A stretch of DNA of 64,000 nt from CAYLLN01 sp964384375 (GTDB taxonomy: Bacteria; Planctomycetota; Planctomycetia; Pirellulales; Pirellulaceae), in the NCBI GenBank assembly GCA_964384375.1, contig CAYLLN010000021.1, positions 27,394 to 91,393 of the forward strand, in the 5' to 3' direction. Made by a program: the position numbers and the translations under genes. Positions within the stretch are counted from its first letter, which is position 1. The number at the start of each line of letters is the position of its first letter. The notes below the pieces were generated by a model that did not search any database, was not told where the DNA came from, and saw only the letters and a list, made by a program, of their open reading frames with translations. Positions 43,852 through 53,222 of this stretch are shown one piece after another.

Positions 43852-44116
43852 CTCGCACCCTCCGGGCCTTCTCGTACAGATCCGGTTCGAGCGTGTGCCG
43901 CAGCCAGGCATCGGCCAATTCGCGCTCGTCGGCGTTTGGATTTCGGGCACGATAGCCTGCCTCAAACAATTGCCGAGTCATCTGCCGCAAGTTGCCGACG
44001 ATCGTTGCTTTGCGTTCGGGAGGCATATCACGATAAACGCGGGCAAGAACGAGCCGTGCCTCGTGCGAAGTATCGCCCAGGAGCGGCCGCTCGTGCGGTG
44101 CAAGTTTTGTCGTCAT
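43721..44116 (-). CDS. MenA/Rv0078B-like antitoxin candidate
   Basis: Protein of 131 residues. Residues about 13-75 match my recollection of the Rv0078B-type antitoxin family: GDTSHEARLVLARVYRDMPP, ERKATIVGNLRQMTRQLFEAG, then YRARNPNADERELADAWLRH. Such proteins neutralise MenT-type nucleotidyltransferases. The last 40 or so residues (from about CKRRSVERSPESG) are read from the same DNA as the toxin start in another frame and look non-conserved, so an original stop may have been lost. It begins 3 bases after the PSD1 stop, with AAGGGG upstream. The long overlap with the toxin (131 bases) is unusual for such a pair. Confidence 0.72.
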   Translation of the reverse strand: MTTKLAPHERPLLGDTSHEARLVLARVYRDMPPERKATIVGNLRQMTRQLFEAGYRARNPNADERELADAWLRHTLEPDLYEKARRVRDECKRRSVERSPESGAAARTDEGALCVGGLAGQFRARSAPIDE

Positions 44117-44119
44117 CTA

Positions 44120-47100
44120 CTACCCCTTCATCAGCACGCCATCGAGGTTGAGGAGCACGTTCGCCACGACCGTCCAGGCCGCTGCTTCAGCCGCATCCAA
44201 CCCTTCGGGCAGTGGGCCGAGCGGCTCGGTCGCGAGCTTCTTCGCCGCTTCGGCATCGGCTTGGTAGTGGGCAAGTTCGCTTTCATATAGCTGCACGAGA
44301 GCGGCCATCTGTTCAGCCGACGGTGGGCGGACGAGGCAGAGCTTAAGACCATATGCGGCTCGGTCGGCAGGCGTGCCGCCCCCTTCGCGCATGATCCGTC
44401 GCGCCAGCGCCTGGGCCGCTTCGACAAAGGCCGGATCGTTCATCGTCACAAACGCCTGCAATGGCGTGTTCGTGCGGAAGCGCCGTATGGCGCACGTCTC
44501 CCGACTGGTCGCGTCGAATGTCGTCATCGACGGATACGGAATCGTCCGCCGCCAGAACGTGTAGAGACCACGACGGTAGCGATCTTCCCCTTTACTCGTG
44601 GACCAGGTTCGCTCACCGTTGAACGCCGCCTGCCAGAGTCCCTCCGGCTGCGGCGGAAAGACGCTGGCCCCGCGCATCTTGCGCGACAAGAGTCCTGCCA
44701 GCGACAGTGCCTGATCGCGGACCATCTCGGCTTCCAGGCGGAATCTCGGCCCGCGCGAGTGCAGCCGATTCCGCGGGTCTTTGGCGACGAGTTCCGGCGT
44801 GACGCGAGACGACTGGCAGTAAGTTTCCGACGTAACGACGAGTTTCAGAAATGCCTTGATGTCCCAGGGACGATTCTGCGAAGCGTCGCTAAACTCCACC
44901 GCCAGCCAATCGAGCAACTCCGGATGGCTCGGCAGCTCTCCTTGAATGCCGAAGTCCTCCTCGGTTTCAACGAGCCCGCCGCCAAAGAGCTGTGCCCAGA
45001 AACGATTGACGGCGACGCGGGCGGTGAGCGGATTGTCGGGATGCACCAGCCACTTTGCGAGACCCATTCGATCGCGTGGCATATCGTCGGGCAGCTTGTG
45101 GAACGCACTCGGCAACGCGGGTGAAAGCTCTTCCCCCTTGCTCAGGAAGTTCCCCTTCACCATCAGCCAAGTCTTGCGCCGCTGCGCCTCAGCCAGTTCT
45201 TCCATCACCGGCACGGTCGGCGTGGCTGGCTTCGATTTTTCGAGCGAAGCAATCTCGTCGCGCACGGGCTTGAGCAGCGGGGCGATCGAGCGGTAGTGGC
45301 CGGCGAGTTGTTGTGACTGTTCCGAGGTTCGCTTGTCAGCCGGTGTATCGATAATCGCTAGAATCGCTGCCGGTACCTTCAATCGCTCTTGGGCGCTCGC
45401 GTCGCTGGTGATCGACAGACGAAACCGACCGAGCGATTCTTGCGGCTTCTCGCCCTGAAAGTCCAGCGTGAACTTGAGCAGCTTCGGTCCTTCGCCAGCA
45501 ATCGGACTGCTGACGACAAATACCGCCCAGTGCGGCTTGTCAGCCTGCGTGGCAACGCTCCAGCCAGCCTTGGGATCGACCGGAGTCTTCACCAGACTCT
45601 CGATAGCGGCCCCTTCAGCCGAATAGTCGGCCGCGGCAGTGGCCAGAGTGACCGCCGCGATGCCTGAAACGGAAAGTTCGCTGCTCGGCGCGGGTACGTC
45701 CTTCGGCGACTGCTGCCATACCAGGTTGCGGCTCGCGTCGAGCACGAGCACTTTGAAGCCAGCCAACCGCCCGCCGATCGCGCCGCCCCCGTCGGTCCGG
45801 TTCCAAACGTCGATGCGCTCGATCGCCCAGTCGCTCCCCAGATCGACCTCCCACCACGGGTTATCCTCCTGGTTGTTGTGCGTCACCGATTTGGACTCGT
45901 AGTAACGACCATCGGTGTTGCCGTCGATCGCCAGCTTCGCCAGGCCGTCGAACGCAACACTCGACTGCGAAGCGGTCCCCTTGGTCGCCACGTTCTCGCT
46001 GCCGGCAAAGACCTGCACCTCAGCAAGCGACAGTATCTTCTGCGAGCCAGGAAGTTCGATCCGCACGAACCGGCCAGCTGCCGCGCCGTCCGGCTTGTCG
46101 GCCGGTTGCGACGTGACGGCAAACTTCGTCAGGCGGAAGTCGCCGCTGGGCGAGCGTCCCGATCCGCCTGTAGGCAACGACGTATCGGGAATTGCTTCCA
46201 GTCGCAGAGCCGTGATGCCGCGAAGGTCAGTCTTAGCCGTAATCGTGTACGTGTCTTTGGCGGGGTTCTCGCCGCTGGCCAAGATCGAACCGTCGGCTTG
46301 CTTCGCCAGTGTCGCACCGCCGGCGGATTTCAGCTCCATCGGTTCGAGCACCTGCCACGTCGGTTGCTGGCGGAGTGATTCTTCCCACTTGGTTTGCTCG
46401 GCAGCTAGTGCCGGCGCGGGCATGTCGAGCTTTGCCCTCAGGTCAGCGATCTGTGTGTCGATCTTGGCGACCTCGGCCTGCCACTCCGGTGTCGGCGCGG
46501 CGAGATTCGGCGAATCGTCACCCCGGTCGGCATCGGACGTTTGATTGAAGATCGCGTAGAACTGGTAGTACTCCTTCTGCGAAATCGGTTCGTACTTGTG
46601 GTTGTGGCACTTCGCACAGCCGATCGTGATCCCCATCCAGACCTGCATCGTGGTGTCGGCCCGGTCCTTGATCGCCGCGACGCGGAACTCCTCGTCGTCC
46701 GTGCCCCCCTCCGTGTTCGTCATCGTGTTGCGATGAAAAGCCGTCGCTACTCGCTGCTCGACGGTCGCACTGGGAAGTAAGTCGCCGGCGATCTGCTCGA
46801 TCGTGAACTCGTCATAGGGCTTGTTCGCATTGAAGGCGTCGATCACCCAGTCGCGATACCGCCACGCATTCGGCCGCAAGGGATCGCTCCCGTAGCCGCG
46901 CGAATCGGCATAGCGGGCCTGATCGAGCCACATCCGCGCCCAGCGTTCGCCAAAGGCGGAATCGGCCAGCAGCCGATCCACGAGCAGCTCGTAGGCTTTC
47001 GGATCTGCATCATTGACGAACTCTTCCACCTCAGCAGGTGTCGGCGGCAGGCCACGCAGGTCGAGGCTGACGCGACGGATCAGGGCGTATTTGTCCGCTC

Positions 47101-47608
47101 GCGGCGACGGCGCGAGGCCTGCCGCTTCAAGCTTCGCCAGCACGAAGTGGTCGATGCCGTTTTTCGGCCAATCCTTTTGCTTCACTTCCGGCAGCGGCGG
47201 TCGTACGGGCTTCACGAGGGCCCAGTGCGGTGCGTACGACGCTCCTTCGTCGATCCAGCGGACCAGCGTGGCAATCTGCTCGTCGGTCAGCGTGATGCCG
47301 GTCTCCTTTGGGGGCATGCGCTCGCCGTCGTCCTGCGACTTTAGGCGGCGAACCAGTTCGCTCGCTGTGCTCTTGGCGGGGACGATGGCCGCAGCGCCGC
47401 TACCCAGTTCTTTGGTCGCCCCGTCACGCTGATCCAGCCGCAAGCCCGCTTCGCGATGCTCATCGTCCGGACCGTGGCAGGCAAAGCACTTTTTCGCCAG
47501 GATCGGCCGCACATCGCGGTTGAAATCGACCGCAGGTTCGGCGAGGCAAATCGACGCCGACGACAGACCAAGGGCTATCGTTAACGCTGCAAACGCGCGG
47601 TAGATCAT
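44120..47608 (-). CDS. PSD1 / DUF1549-DUF1553 cytochrome protein
   Basis: Exported planctomycete cytochrome protein of 1162 residues. Signal peptide ends near SASICLAEP (about residue 23). A Planctomycete cytochrome C domain has heme motif CFACH at 41-45. The DUF1549 domain follows (about 145-360: GIDHFVLAKLEAAGL, GERWARMWLDQARYADSRGY), holding a second CAKCH near 330. A discoidin-like (F5/8 type C) domain is inserted at about 540-615 (GTASQSSVAFDG, WWEVDLGSDWAIERIDVWNR), suggesting carbohydrate binding. DUF1553 ends the protein (RVAVNRFWAQLFGGGLVET; RTNTPLQAFVTMNDPAFVEAA). AGGA lies about 8 bases before ATG 47608. Its usual partner DUF1501 lies two genes downstream. Confidence 0.93.
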   Translation of the reverse strand: MIYRAFAALTIALGLSSASICLAEPAVDFNRDVRPILAKKCFACHGPDDEHREAGLRLDQRDGATKELGSGAAAIVPAKSTASELVRRLKSQDDGERMPPKETGITLTDEQIATLVRWIDEGASYAPHWALVKPVRPPLPEVKQKDWPKNGIDHFVLAKLEAAGLAPSPRADKYALIRRVSLDLRGLPPTPAEVEEFVNDADPKAYELLVDRLLADSAFGERWARMWLDQARYADSRGYGSDPLRPNAWRYRDWVIDAFNANKPYDEFTIEQIAGDLLPSATVEQRVATAFHRNTMTNTEGGTDDEEFRVAAIKDRADTTMQVWMGITIGCAKCHNHKYEPISQKEYYQFYAIFNQTSDADRGDDSPNLAAPTPEWQAEVAKIDTQIADLRAKLDMPAPALAAEQTKWEESLRQQPTWQVLEPMELKSAGGATLAKQADGSILASGENPAKDTYTITAKTDLRGITALRLEAIPDTSLPTGGSGRSPSGDFRLTKFAVTSQPADKPDGAAAGRFVRIELPGSQKILSLAEVQVFAGSENVATKGTASQSSVAFDGLAKLAIDGNTDGRYYESKSVTHNNQEDNPWWEVDLGSDWAIERIDVWNRTDGGGAIGGRLAGFKVLVLDASRNLVWQQSPKDVPAPSSELSVSGIAAVTLATAAADYSAEGAAIESLVKTPVDPKAGWSVATQADKPHWAVFVVSSPIAGEGPKLLKFTLDFQGEKPQESLGRFRLSITSDASAQERLKVPAAILAIIDTPADKRTSEQSQQLAGHYRSIAPLLKPVRDEIASLEKSKPATPTVPVMEELAEAQRRKTWLMVKGNFLSKGEELSPALPSAFHKLPDDMPRDRMGLAKWLVHPDNPLTARVAVNRFWAQLFGGGLVETEEDFGIQGELPSHPELLDWLAVEFSDASQNRPWDIKAFLKLVVTSETYCQSSRVTPELVAKDPRNRLHSRGPRFRLEAEMVRDQALSLAGLLSRKMRGASVFPPQPEGLWQAAFNGERTWSTSKGEDRYRRGLYTFWRRTIPYPSMTTFDATSRETCAIRRFRTNTPLQAFVTMNDPAFVEAAQALARRIMREGGGTPADRAAYGLKLCLVRPPSAEQMAALVQLYESELAHYQADAEAAKKLATEPLGPLPEGLDAAEAAAWTVVANVLLNLDGVLMKG

Positions 47609-47667
47609 GATCGGTCCTGCCCCGCCTGGACAACATATCGCCAAGCATTGATTCTACCACGCACCCC

Positions 47668-49533
47668 CTATTTCGTGAACGGAAATGCCAACGGCGCGAT
47701 CGCAACCGTGACGATGCCGATCAGAATGTCCAGCGGCACGCCGACCTTCACATAGTCGCTGAAGCGGTAGCCGCCGGGACCATAGACCATGAGGTTCGTC
47801 TGGTAACCGATTGGCGTGGCAAAGCCGGCAGAGGCGGCCATCATCACCGTGATGACGAAGGGCATGTAGCTGACGCCCAATTTGTCGGCCGTGGCAATCG
47901 CGAACGGAAACATGAGGGCAGCCGCGGCATTGTTCGTGATTAATTCCGTGACGATCAGCGTCACGAGGTAAATCAGCGCCAGCGATACCCAGGCGTTACC
48001 TCCGGCCAGCGCCGTCGTCTGATCGGCGATCATCTTCGCCGCACCGGTTTTGTCGATCGCTGCGCCGAGCGCAAAAGAGGCCGCGATGGCCAGGAGCACC
48101 TCCCAGTCGATGCTCTTGCGGGCCGTTTCGAGAGAAACACAGCGAGTAAAAAGCATGGCCGCCGCCGCCATGAGTGCAGCCAGAAACATGGAATAGGATG
48201 GGAACCAATCGACTACCGGTTGCAGGGCGGGAACCGCCTCGGCAGCGATGGCGAGCAAGTCCTGGCCGGAAACGGCGAGGACCATTGCCGCGAGAATTCC
48301 CACAGCGACCAGAGCCAGTTCGTGCTTCGGCGGACTCGACTGATCGACCTTGCTGACGAGAAAAAAGTCGCGGCTGCTGCGCTGCTGATCGGCAAACGAG
48401 GGGTGCGCCTCCACGAGCAGCACATCGCCTGCGTGGACGGTGATATCGCCGATCTTCTGGTGCAGGCGCTCGCCGTTGCGGGCGACGGCCACGATCACTG
48501 CGTTGTAGTGCGTGCGGAAGCGTGACTCGCGGATCGTCTGGCCAATCAACGGGCAGGTGTTGCTCACGACTGCTTCGATGAGGCAGCGCTGCGTACGCGG
48601 TGTCTTGAGGTGAAACACCTCGTCGGTCGCCGGCACAAGACCACGAATTCGCTGCAACTCGACGATCGACTCGACGACGCCTACAAATAGCAGCCGATCT
48701 CCTGCACGGAGCACCTCGCGCGGCGAGACGGCGGGAATCGCGTTCCCCTCACGATCAATCTCGGCGAGAAACAGCCCAGGCAAATGTCGCAGGCCAGCTT
48801 GCTCGATCGACTGGCCAACGAGCGGACTGTCGGCAGCGACCTGCATTTCGACCGTGTATTCCTTCGGATCGTCCTGCGTGCTCAAGGCCGCGCGGCGATC
48901 GGGCAAGAGGAAACGGGCGGCGAACACGACATAGAGCCCGCCGACGATCGCCGCCGGCACGCCGACCCAGGTGATGTCGAACATGCCCAGCTTGTTCTCT
49001 TCGCCGAGCGTCTTGATCACCATCCCCTGCACGACGATGTTGGTACTCGTGCCGATCAGCGTCATCGTGCCGCCGAGGATCGCCGCGTAACTGAGCGGAA
49101 TCATCAGCTTCGACGGTGCTATACGGTTCGTCTTCGCGAAGTCTCCCACCGCCGGCAGCAGCATCGCCACCAGCGGTGTGTTGTTCATGAACGCGGAGAG
49201 GCCCATCGTCGGAAAGACGATCCGCACGAGCGCGCCAAAAAGCGTTTTGGGCCGCCCGAAGAGTCGTTTAGCGATCCAATCGACACCGCCGGTCTCACGC
49301 ACACCGGCGCCGACGACGTACAGCACGGCGACCGTGACCATCCCTTCGTTCGAGAGGCCGGCCAGAGCGTCGCTCGGGCCAATCACGTTGAGCACGAGGA
49401 GGATGACCACGCCGAGAATCAGGATGATGTCGGGCGCGAGGGAACTGACCGCCAGCAAGAGGAACAGCAGCACGACGAGGCCCAGCGTGAACTGGGCCTT
49501 GTCGATGGGCATGAGCGACCAGAATTGCTCCAT
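47668..49533 (-). CDS. SLC13-family permease with two TrkA-C domains
   Basis: Inner-membrane carrier of 621 residues, likely driving sodium-coupled uptake of a dicarboxylate, sulfate or similar anion. The first membrane half includes MGLSAFMNNTPLVAMLLPAV and GGTMTLIGTSTNIVVQGMV (the NNT and SNT-like motifs). Two cytoplasmic TrkA-C-type domains follow at about 220-400 (MQVAADSPLVGQSIEQAGL; VVSNTCPLIGQTIRESRF). The second membrane half has VTELITNNAAAALMFPFAIA and GFATPIGYQTNLMVYGPGGY. ATG 49533 is chosen, with another in-frame ATG at 49512. It starts 13 bases after the serine hydrolase stop, so they are probably co-transcribed. Substrate not determinable. Confidence 0.9.
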   Translation of the reverse strand: MEQFWSLMPIDKAQFTLGLVVLLFLLLAVSSLAPDIILILGVVILLVLNVIGPSDALAGLSNEGMVTVAVLYVVGAGVRETGGVDWIAKRLFGRPKTLFGALVRIVFPTMGLSAFMNNTPLVAMLLPAVGDFAKTNRIAPSKLMIPLSYAAILGGTMTLIGTSTNIVVQGMVIKTLGEENKLGMFDITWVGVPAAIVGGLYVVFAARFLLPDRRAALSTQDDPKEYTVEMQVAADSPLVGQSIEQAGLRHLPGLFLAEIDREGNAIPAVSPREVLRAGDRLLFVGVVESIVELQRIRGLVPATDEVFHLKTPRTQRCLIEAVVSNTCPLIGQTIRESRFRTHYNAVIVAVARNGERLHQKIGDITVHAGDVLLVEAHPSFADQQRSSRDFFLVSKVDQSSPPKHELALVAVGILAAMVLAVSGQDLLAIAAEAVPALQPVVDWFPSYSMFLAALMAAAAMLFTRCVSLETARKSIDWEVLLAIAASFALGAAIDKTGAAKMIADQTTALAGGNAWVSLALIYLVTLIVTELITNNAAAALMFPFAIATADKLGVSYMPFVITVMMAASAGFATPIGYQTNLMVYGPGGYRFSDYVKVGVPLDILIGIVTVAIAPLAFPFTK

Positions 49534-49546
49534 AAGACCGGCGAAT

Positions 49547-50770
49547 CTACCGCTTGATCGCTTCGACCGCCAGCCGTTGCAGTTCCTTCCGGAGCTCGCT
49601 GCCGTCAGCATTGGGCAGGCCAGTCCGCTGGATAAGCAGAATCACGAACAGATCCTGCGTTGGGTCGATCCAAGCCTGCGTGCCAAACGCCCCGCCGTGG
49701 CCGAACGTCCCGCGGCTGAGCATCGAGTGAACCCCCTGCGGCTCTTTGATGACCGCCCAACCGAAGCCAAAACCCATGCCGGGGGTAAATCCGCATTGCA
49801 GGTCGCCCGTCTGGACCTGCGTCATTTGTTTGAGGGCTTCGGGCGAGAGGATCGTCGCACTGCCGAGCTTGCCCCCGTTGAGCATGGCCTGGTAGAGCTT
49901 GGCCAGATCGCCGCCAGTCGAGAACAAGCCGCCGGCCGGAATCGGATGCTTTGCACCTGCGGTCGGTCCGATGAGCTGATAATCGGCAAACACCAGCTTG
50001 CCGTCCTTCTGGCCATACAGCCCTGCGAGCCGGGCAAGCTGCTTCTCATCGGGATAGGCTGCCGTGTCGTGCATCCCGAGCGGCTGGAAGATGCGTTCGG
50101 CGAGGAAGTCTTCGTACTTTTGACCGCTCTTCACTTCGATGATCCGGCCGAGCGTGTCGATGCCGGCATTGCAATACGACCATTTGCTGCCGGGTTCAAA
50201 GGTGAGCGGCCGCTGCGACTGGGCCAGCGTCGCCTCCTTCAGTGTGTGCTGCCGCGTGAAGTACAGGTCGGAATAGCCGGCTGGAAATCCGCCCGGCAAG
50301 CCGCTGGTGTGCGTGAGCAAATCGCGGATCGTGATAGGCCGCTGCGGTTTGACTAGCGTTAGTGTGCCGTCCTCCTTGACCGCAACCAGCATCTGCCCCT
50401 TAAACTCTGGCAAATGCTTCTCGACCGGGTCTTCGACTGAGAGCTTCCCCTCGTCCTGCAAAATCATGATGCCGATGGCAGTGATCGGCTTGGTCATCGA
50501 AGCGATGCGGAAGACGCCATCCTTGGACATCGGCGATTTGCTTTCGAGGTTCAGAAAGCCGACAGCCTCGTGATGGGCGATCCCTTGCGAGTTGCCGACA
50601 ACGGTGACCGCGCCGGCAATCGTCCCCTCGTCCACAAACTGCTGCATCCTTGGCGCGATCGCGGCGAGTTTGGCGGCGTCGAAGTCGGAGGCGAACAAAT
50701 GCCCGCCCAATGCCATCGCAACGATCAACGATCCGGCAACGATTCCAAATGTTCGACGACAAACACACAT
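49547..50770 (-). CDS. Serine hydrolase, class C beta-lactamase fold
   Basis: Exported penicillin-binding-like hydrolase of 407 residues. An N-terminal hydrophobic segment (TFGIVAGSLIVAMALGGHLF) is the signal. The active-site S-x-x-K is SMTK at 91-94, the Y-x-N is YCN near 198, and the third motif is HGGAFG near the C-terminus. Surrounding blocks IRDLLTHTSGLPGGFP and FEPGSKWSYCNAGIDTLG are typical of beta-lactamase/esterase family proteins. Substrate could be a peptide, ester or cell-wall D-amino acid. ATG 50770 is favoured by GGGGA about 7 bases upstream; ATGs at 50776 and 50788 are in frame. Confidence 0.9.
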   Translation of the reverse strand: MCVCRRTFGIVAGSLIVAMALGGHLFASDFDAAKLAAIAPRMQQFVDEGTIAGAVTVVGNSQGIAHHEAVGFLNLESKSPMSKDGVFRIASMTKPITAIGIMILQDEGKLSVEDPVEKHLPEFKGQMLVAVKEDGTLTLVKPQRPITIRDLLTHTSGLPGGFPAGYSDLYFTRQHTLKEATLAQSQRPLTFEPGSKWSYCNAGIDTLGRIIEVKSGQKYEDFLAERIFQPLGMHDTAAYPDEKQLARLAGLYGQKDGKLVFADYQLIGPTAGAKHPIPAGGLFSTGGDLAKLYQAMLNGGKLGSATILSPEALKQMTQVQTGDLQCGFTPGMGFGFGWAVIKEPQGVHSMLSRGTFGHGGAFGTQAWIDPTQDLFVILLIQRTGLPNADGSELRKELQRLAVEAIKR

Positions 50771-50795
50771 GATCATTTCCCCGTGCATTAAATCT

Positions 50796-50810
50796 CTGAA
50801 CCCTGAACCC
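50796..50810. repeat. Short (CTGAACC)2 heptamer repeat
   Basis: ctgaaccctgaaccc, two copies of the unit found seven times at 23529-23580, followed by the same CACCACTCCTC-type tail. It lies between the oxidoreductase and the hydrolase, upstream of the hydrolase start. Confidence 0.6.
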
Positions 50811-50820
50811 TCACCACTCC

Positions 50821-52134
50821 TCACACCTTCGGCTCCCACCCTTTCCGATATTCCTTGCTCCACAGTTTCATCGCTTCGTCGTCACCGACAATGTGCCCGT
50901 CTTTCTCGCTCGTCGTGAGGACGCGGTTCGAGCGATGAGCGATGTTCCCCAAATGACATAACAGCGTGCTCTTGTGGGCCTCGGCGATGTCGGCATTGGG
51001 ACGCTGGCCGCTCTTGATGCAGGTGACGAAGTTGGCGATGTGGTCCCGCTCGCCGCCGTCGCCCGTCTTCTTGGCGATTTCCTTGTTCTTTTCGTCGTAA
51101 ATGCGGTAGCCGTTGTCCTCGATCACTAGTGTCCCGTCGGTACCGTGAAAGCTGATGCCGAACATCGAGCCGCCGTTGCCGTACGCCGACCAGCTCAGCC
51201 CCTCCCACGTGATTGACTTCCGGTCGGGGAAGTTAAACGTGACGATGTGCGTATCGGGCGTTTCCTGGTCGTCGTCGTGGCGATACTTGCCGCCGCCGGA
51301 GGTGACGCGGATCGGGAAATCGACTCCCATCCCCCAGCGGGCCACGTCGAGGGCATGGACGCCGTTGTTCCCTAGCTCGCCGTTCCCCCAGTGCCAGCGC
51401 CAGTGCCAGTTGTAGTGGACGATGGCGTTGTTTGTGTCGTTATTCAGGAACGGCTTGTCGGTGCAGGGCCCTTGCCACAGCTCCCAGTTCAACCACGATG
51501 GGACCGGGGCGGGCTTGCCAAAGCCAATGCTCGGGCGGCGATTGTTGTACCAGGTGCGGGCGTAGTGCAGATTTCCAATTGCCCCGGACTTGAGCTTCTC
51601 GATTCCCTCGACGATTGCCGGCCAGGTGCGGCGCTGGCTCCCCATCTGTACGACACGATTGTTCTTGCGGGCTGCGGCAACAGCCAGTTCCCCTTCCTCC
51701 GGTGTATGGCTGCACGGCTTTTCGACATAGACGTGCTTGCCCGCCGAGCAGCCGAGAATCGTAGCGATCGCGTGCCAGTGGTTCGGGGCGGCACAAATCA
51801 GCACATCGAGCGAGTTGTCGTCCAAAGCCTTGCGGAAGTCGGAAATTCCCTGCGGCTTGGTCGATTGCTTTTCGGAGATCGGGTTGAGCACTTTGCCGAT
51901 GGCCCGCTCGTCCACATCCACCAGGTACGCGACTTCGCAGTTCGGCTGCGACACGAATCCACTCGCCAGTGCCCCGCCGCGGCCGTTCACGCCCATGACC
52001 GCCACGGTCAGCTTCTCATTGGCCGACTTCGATTCCTGCGCTCGCGACTCGCTGGCGAAGTACGAACCGGCCGCCCAAGCCATGCCAGCAGCGGAAGCAC
52101 CCAGAAACGAACGGCGGCGGACGCGGGTGGACAT
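50821..52134 (-). CDS. Gfo/Idh/MocA oxidoreductase, Tat-exported
   Basis: NAD(P)-dependent sugar-type oxidoreductase of 437 residues. The Tat signal is RVRRRSFLGASAAGMAWAAG (about residues 4-23). The Rossmann motif is LTVAVMGVNGRGGALASG near 42-59, and the catalytic EKP motif is VYVEKPCSHTPEEGE near 138. The C-terminal domain has NNGVHALDVARWGMGVDFP, with the family His-x-x-Asp. Exported members of this superfamily are a planctomycete habit; the cofactor must be carried folded through Tat. ATG 52134 has AGGAG 6 bases upstream. Substrate unknown. It is divergent from the lipoprotein gene. Confidence 0.93.
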   Translation of the reverse strand: MSTRVRRRSFLGASAAGMAWAAGSYFASESRAQESKSANEKLTVAVMGVNGRGGALASGFVSQPNCEVAYLVDVDERAIGKVLNPISEKQSTKPQGISDFRKALDDNSLDVLICAAPNHWHAIATILGCSAGKHVYVEKPCSHTPEEGELAVAAARKNNRVVQMGSQRRTWPAIVEGIEKLKSGAIGNLHYARTWYNNRRPSIGFGKPAPVPSWLNWELWQGPCTDKPFLNNDTNNAIVHYNWHWRWHWGNGELGNNGVHALDVARWGMGVDFPIRVTSGGGKYRHDDDQETPDTHIVTFNFPDRKSITWEGLSWSAYGNGGSMFGISFHGTDGTLVIEDNGYRIYDEKNKEIAKKTGDGGERDHIANFVTCIKSGQRPNADIAEAHKSTLLCHLGNIAHRSNRVLTTSEKDGHIVGDDEAMKLWSKEYRKGWEPKV

Positions 52135-52391
52135 GTCAGGCTCCTGCGGCGGGAAATCGGGCGGGACAGGACTCGTCGGCCGCCACTGTAACACAAGCAG
52201 CAAGTGAATTCACGTGATGCTAGCACAGCCATGTGAGCACTATCGCAAATTCACGTTTGCCCATTCTCCGCTCCTCGCTACACTCCCGCCGAAGCTTGCA
52301 AGCCCTACCCACTTTGCCCCCGCAGCAAGTGCATTCGCAGCCAGCCCATGCCGATGCTCGTTGTCCGCGCCACACCGGCAATCGCCGGCAC

Positions 52392-53222
52392 GTGCGGTCA
52401 TTCCTTGCCGTGGCGGGGATTGCGTGTGCGGTGCTTGTGTCCGGTTGCAGCATCAACAAGTCGCGGATGGCGAGCGAGCAGCTCGTCGTCTCCGACGCGG
52501 TCGATCGGGCAGTGGCCAGCATCGACTTCAGCCCACTGTCGGGGCACAAGGTCCATTTTGACACCAAGTATCTCGCCCCCGTGAAGCTCACGCCGACCGG
52601 CAACACTGAGTACGTCATCAGCTCGCTGCGGCAGCAGATGGCGGCGTACGACTGCCGCTTGATGGACAAGCCCGAAGAAGCGGACTTCATCATTGAAGCT
52701 CGTGTGGGTGTGCTCGCGAACGACGGCCACGAAGTGACCTACGGTGTGCCGGGGAGCGCCGCGCTGAGCACCGCCTCGGTCTTCCTTTCCAGCCCTGTGG
52801 CAGCGCCGGCGATGCCCGAACTTTCGCTGGGCCGACGGAATCACCAGCAAGGGACCGCAAAAATTGGCGTCTTCGCCTATGACCGCGTGACGCGCGAGCC
52901 GGTTTGGCAATCGGGTCTGGCCAAGGGTTCGACGCGTGCGAAAGACATGTGGGTCTTTGGGTTAGGACCGTTTGAAAGCCGCGGGCCGGTCCGCGCCCGC
53001 CGCGGCATCTTCGCGAAGGAAGACAAGGATGGCATCGGCGTGTCGAATCACGCTTCTGACTTGCACGATGCGTATGCGGGGTCAGTTGTGTTTCAGCGAG
53101 CGGTTCAGCCGCCGAAGAGCGACGCGACCCCGCAAGACAAAGGCGAAGTCGCCACGGCCAGCTACAGCGAACCCGAGAAACTCTCTCCGCCCGCCGGCGC
53201 CAAACCTGCAGGTACACCGTGA
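52392..53222 (+). CDS. Lipoprotein of unknown function
   Basis: Predicted 276-residue lipoprotein. The start is uncertain: GTG 52392 directly precedes the lipoprotein signal RSFLAVAGIACAVLVSGC, with lipid attachment at the Cys near residue 19. The mature domain carries EQLVVSDAVDRAVASIDFSP then VHFDTKYLAP, EYVISSLRQQMAAYDCRL and ADFIIEARVGVLANDGHEV, and TAKIGVFAYDRVTREPVWQS. This phrasing resembles a planctomycete lipoprotein family (possibly the one catalogued as DUF6655, not verified). It overlaps the next gene by 4 bases (GTGA), so it is coupled to a GT9 glycosyltransferase. Confidence 0.68.
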   Translation: MRSFLAVAGIACAVLVSGCSINKSRMASEQLVVSDAVDRAVASIDFSPLSGHKVHFDTKYLAPVKLTPTGNTEYVISSLRQQMAAYDCRLMDKPEEADFIIEARVGVLANDGHEVTYGVPGSAALSTASVFLSSPVAAPAMPELSLGRRNHQQGTAKIGVFAYDRVTREPVWQSGLAKGSTRAKDMWVFGLGPFESRGPVRARRGIFAKEDKDGIGVSNHASDLHDAYAGSVVFQRAVQPPKSDATPQDKGEVATASYSEPEKLSPPAGAKPAGTP

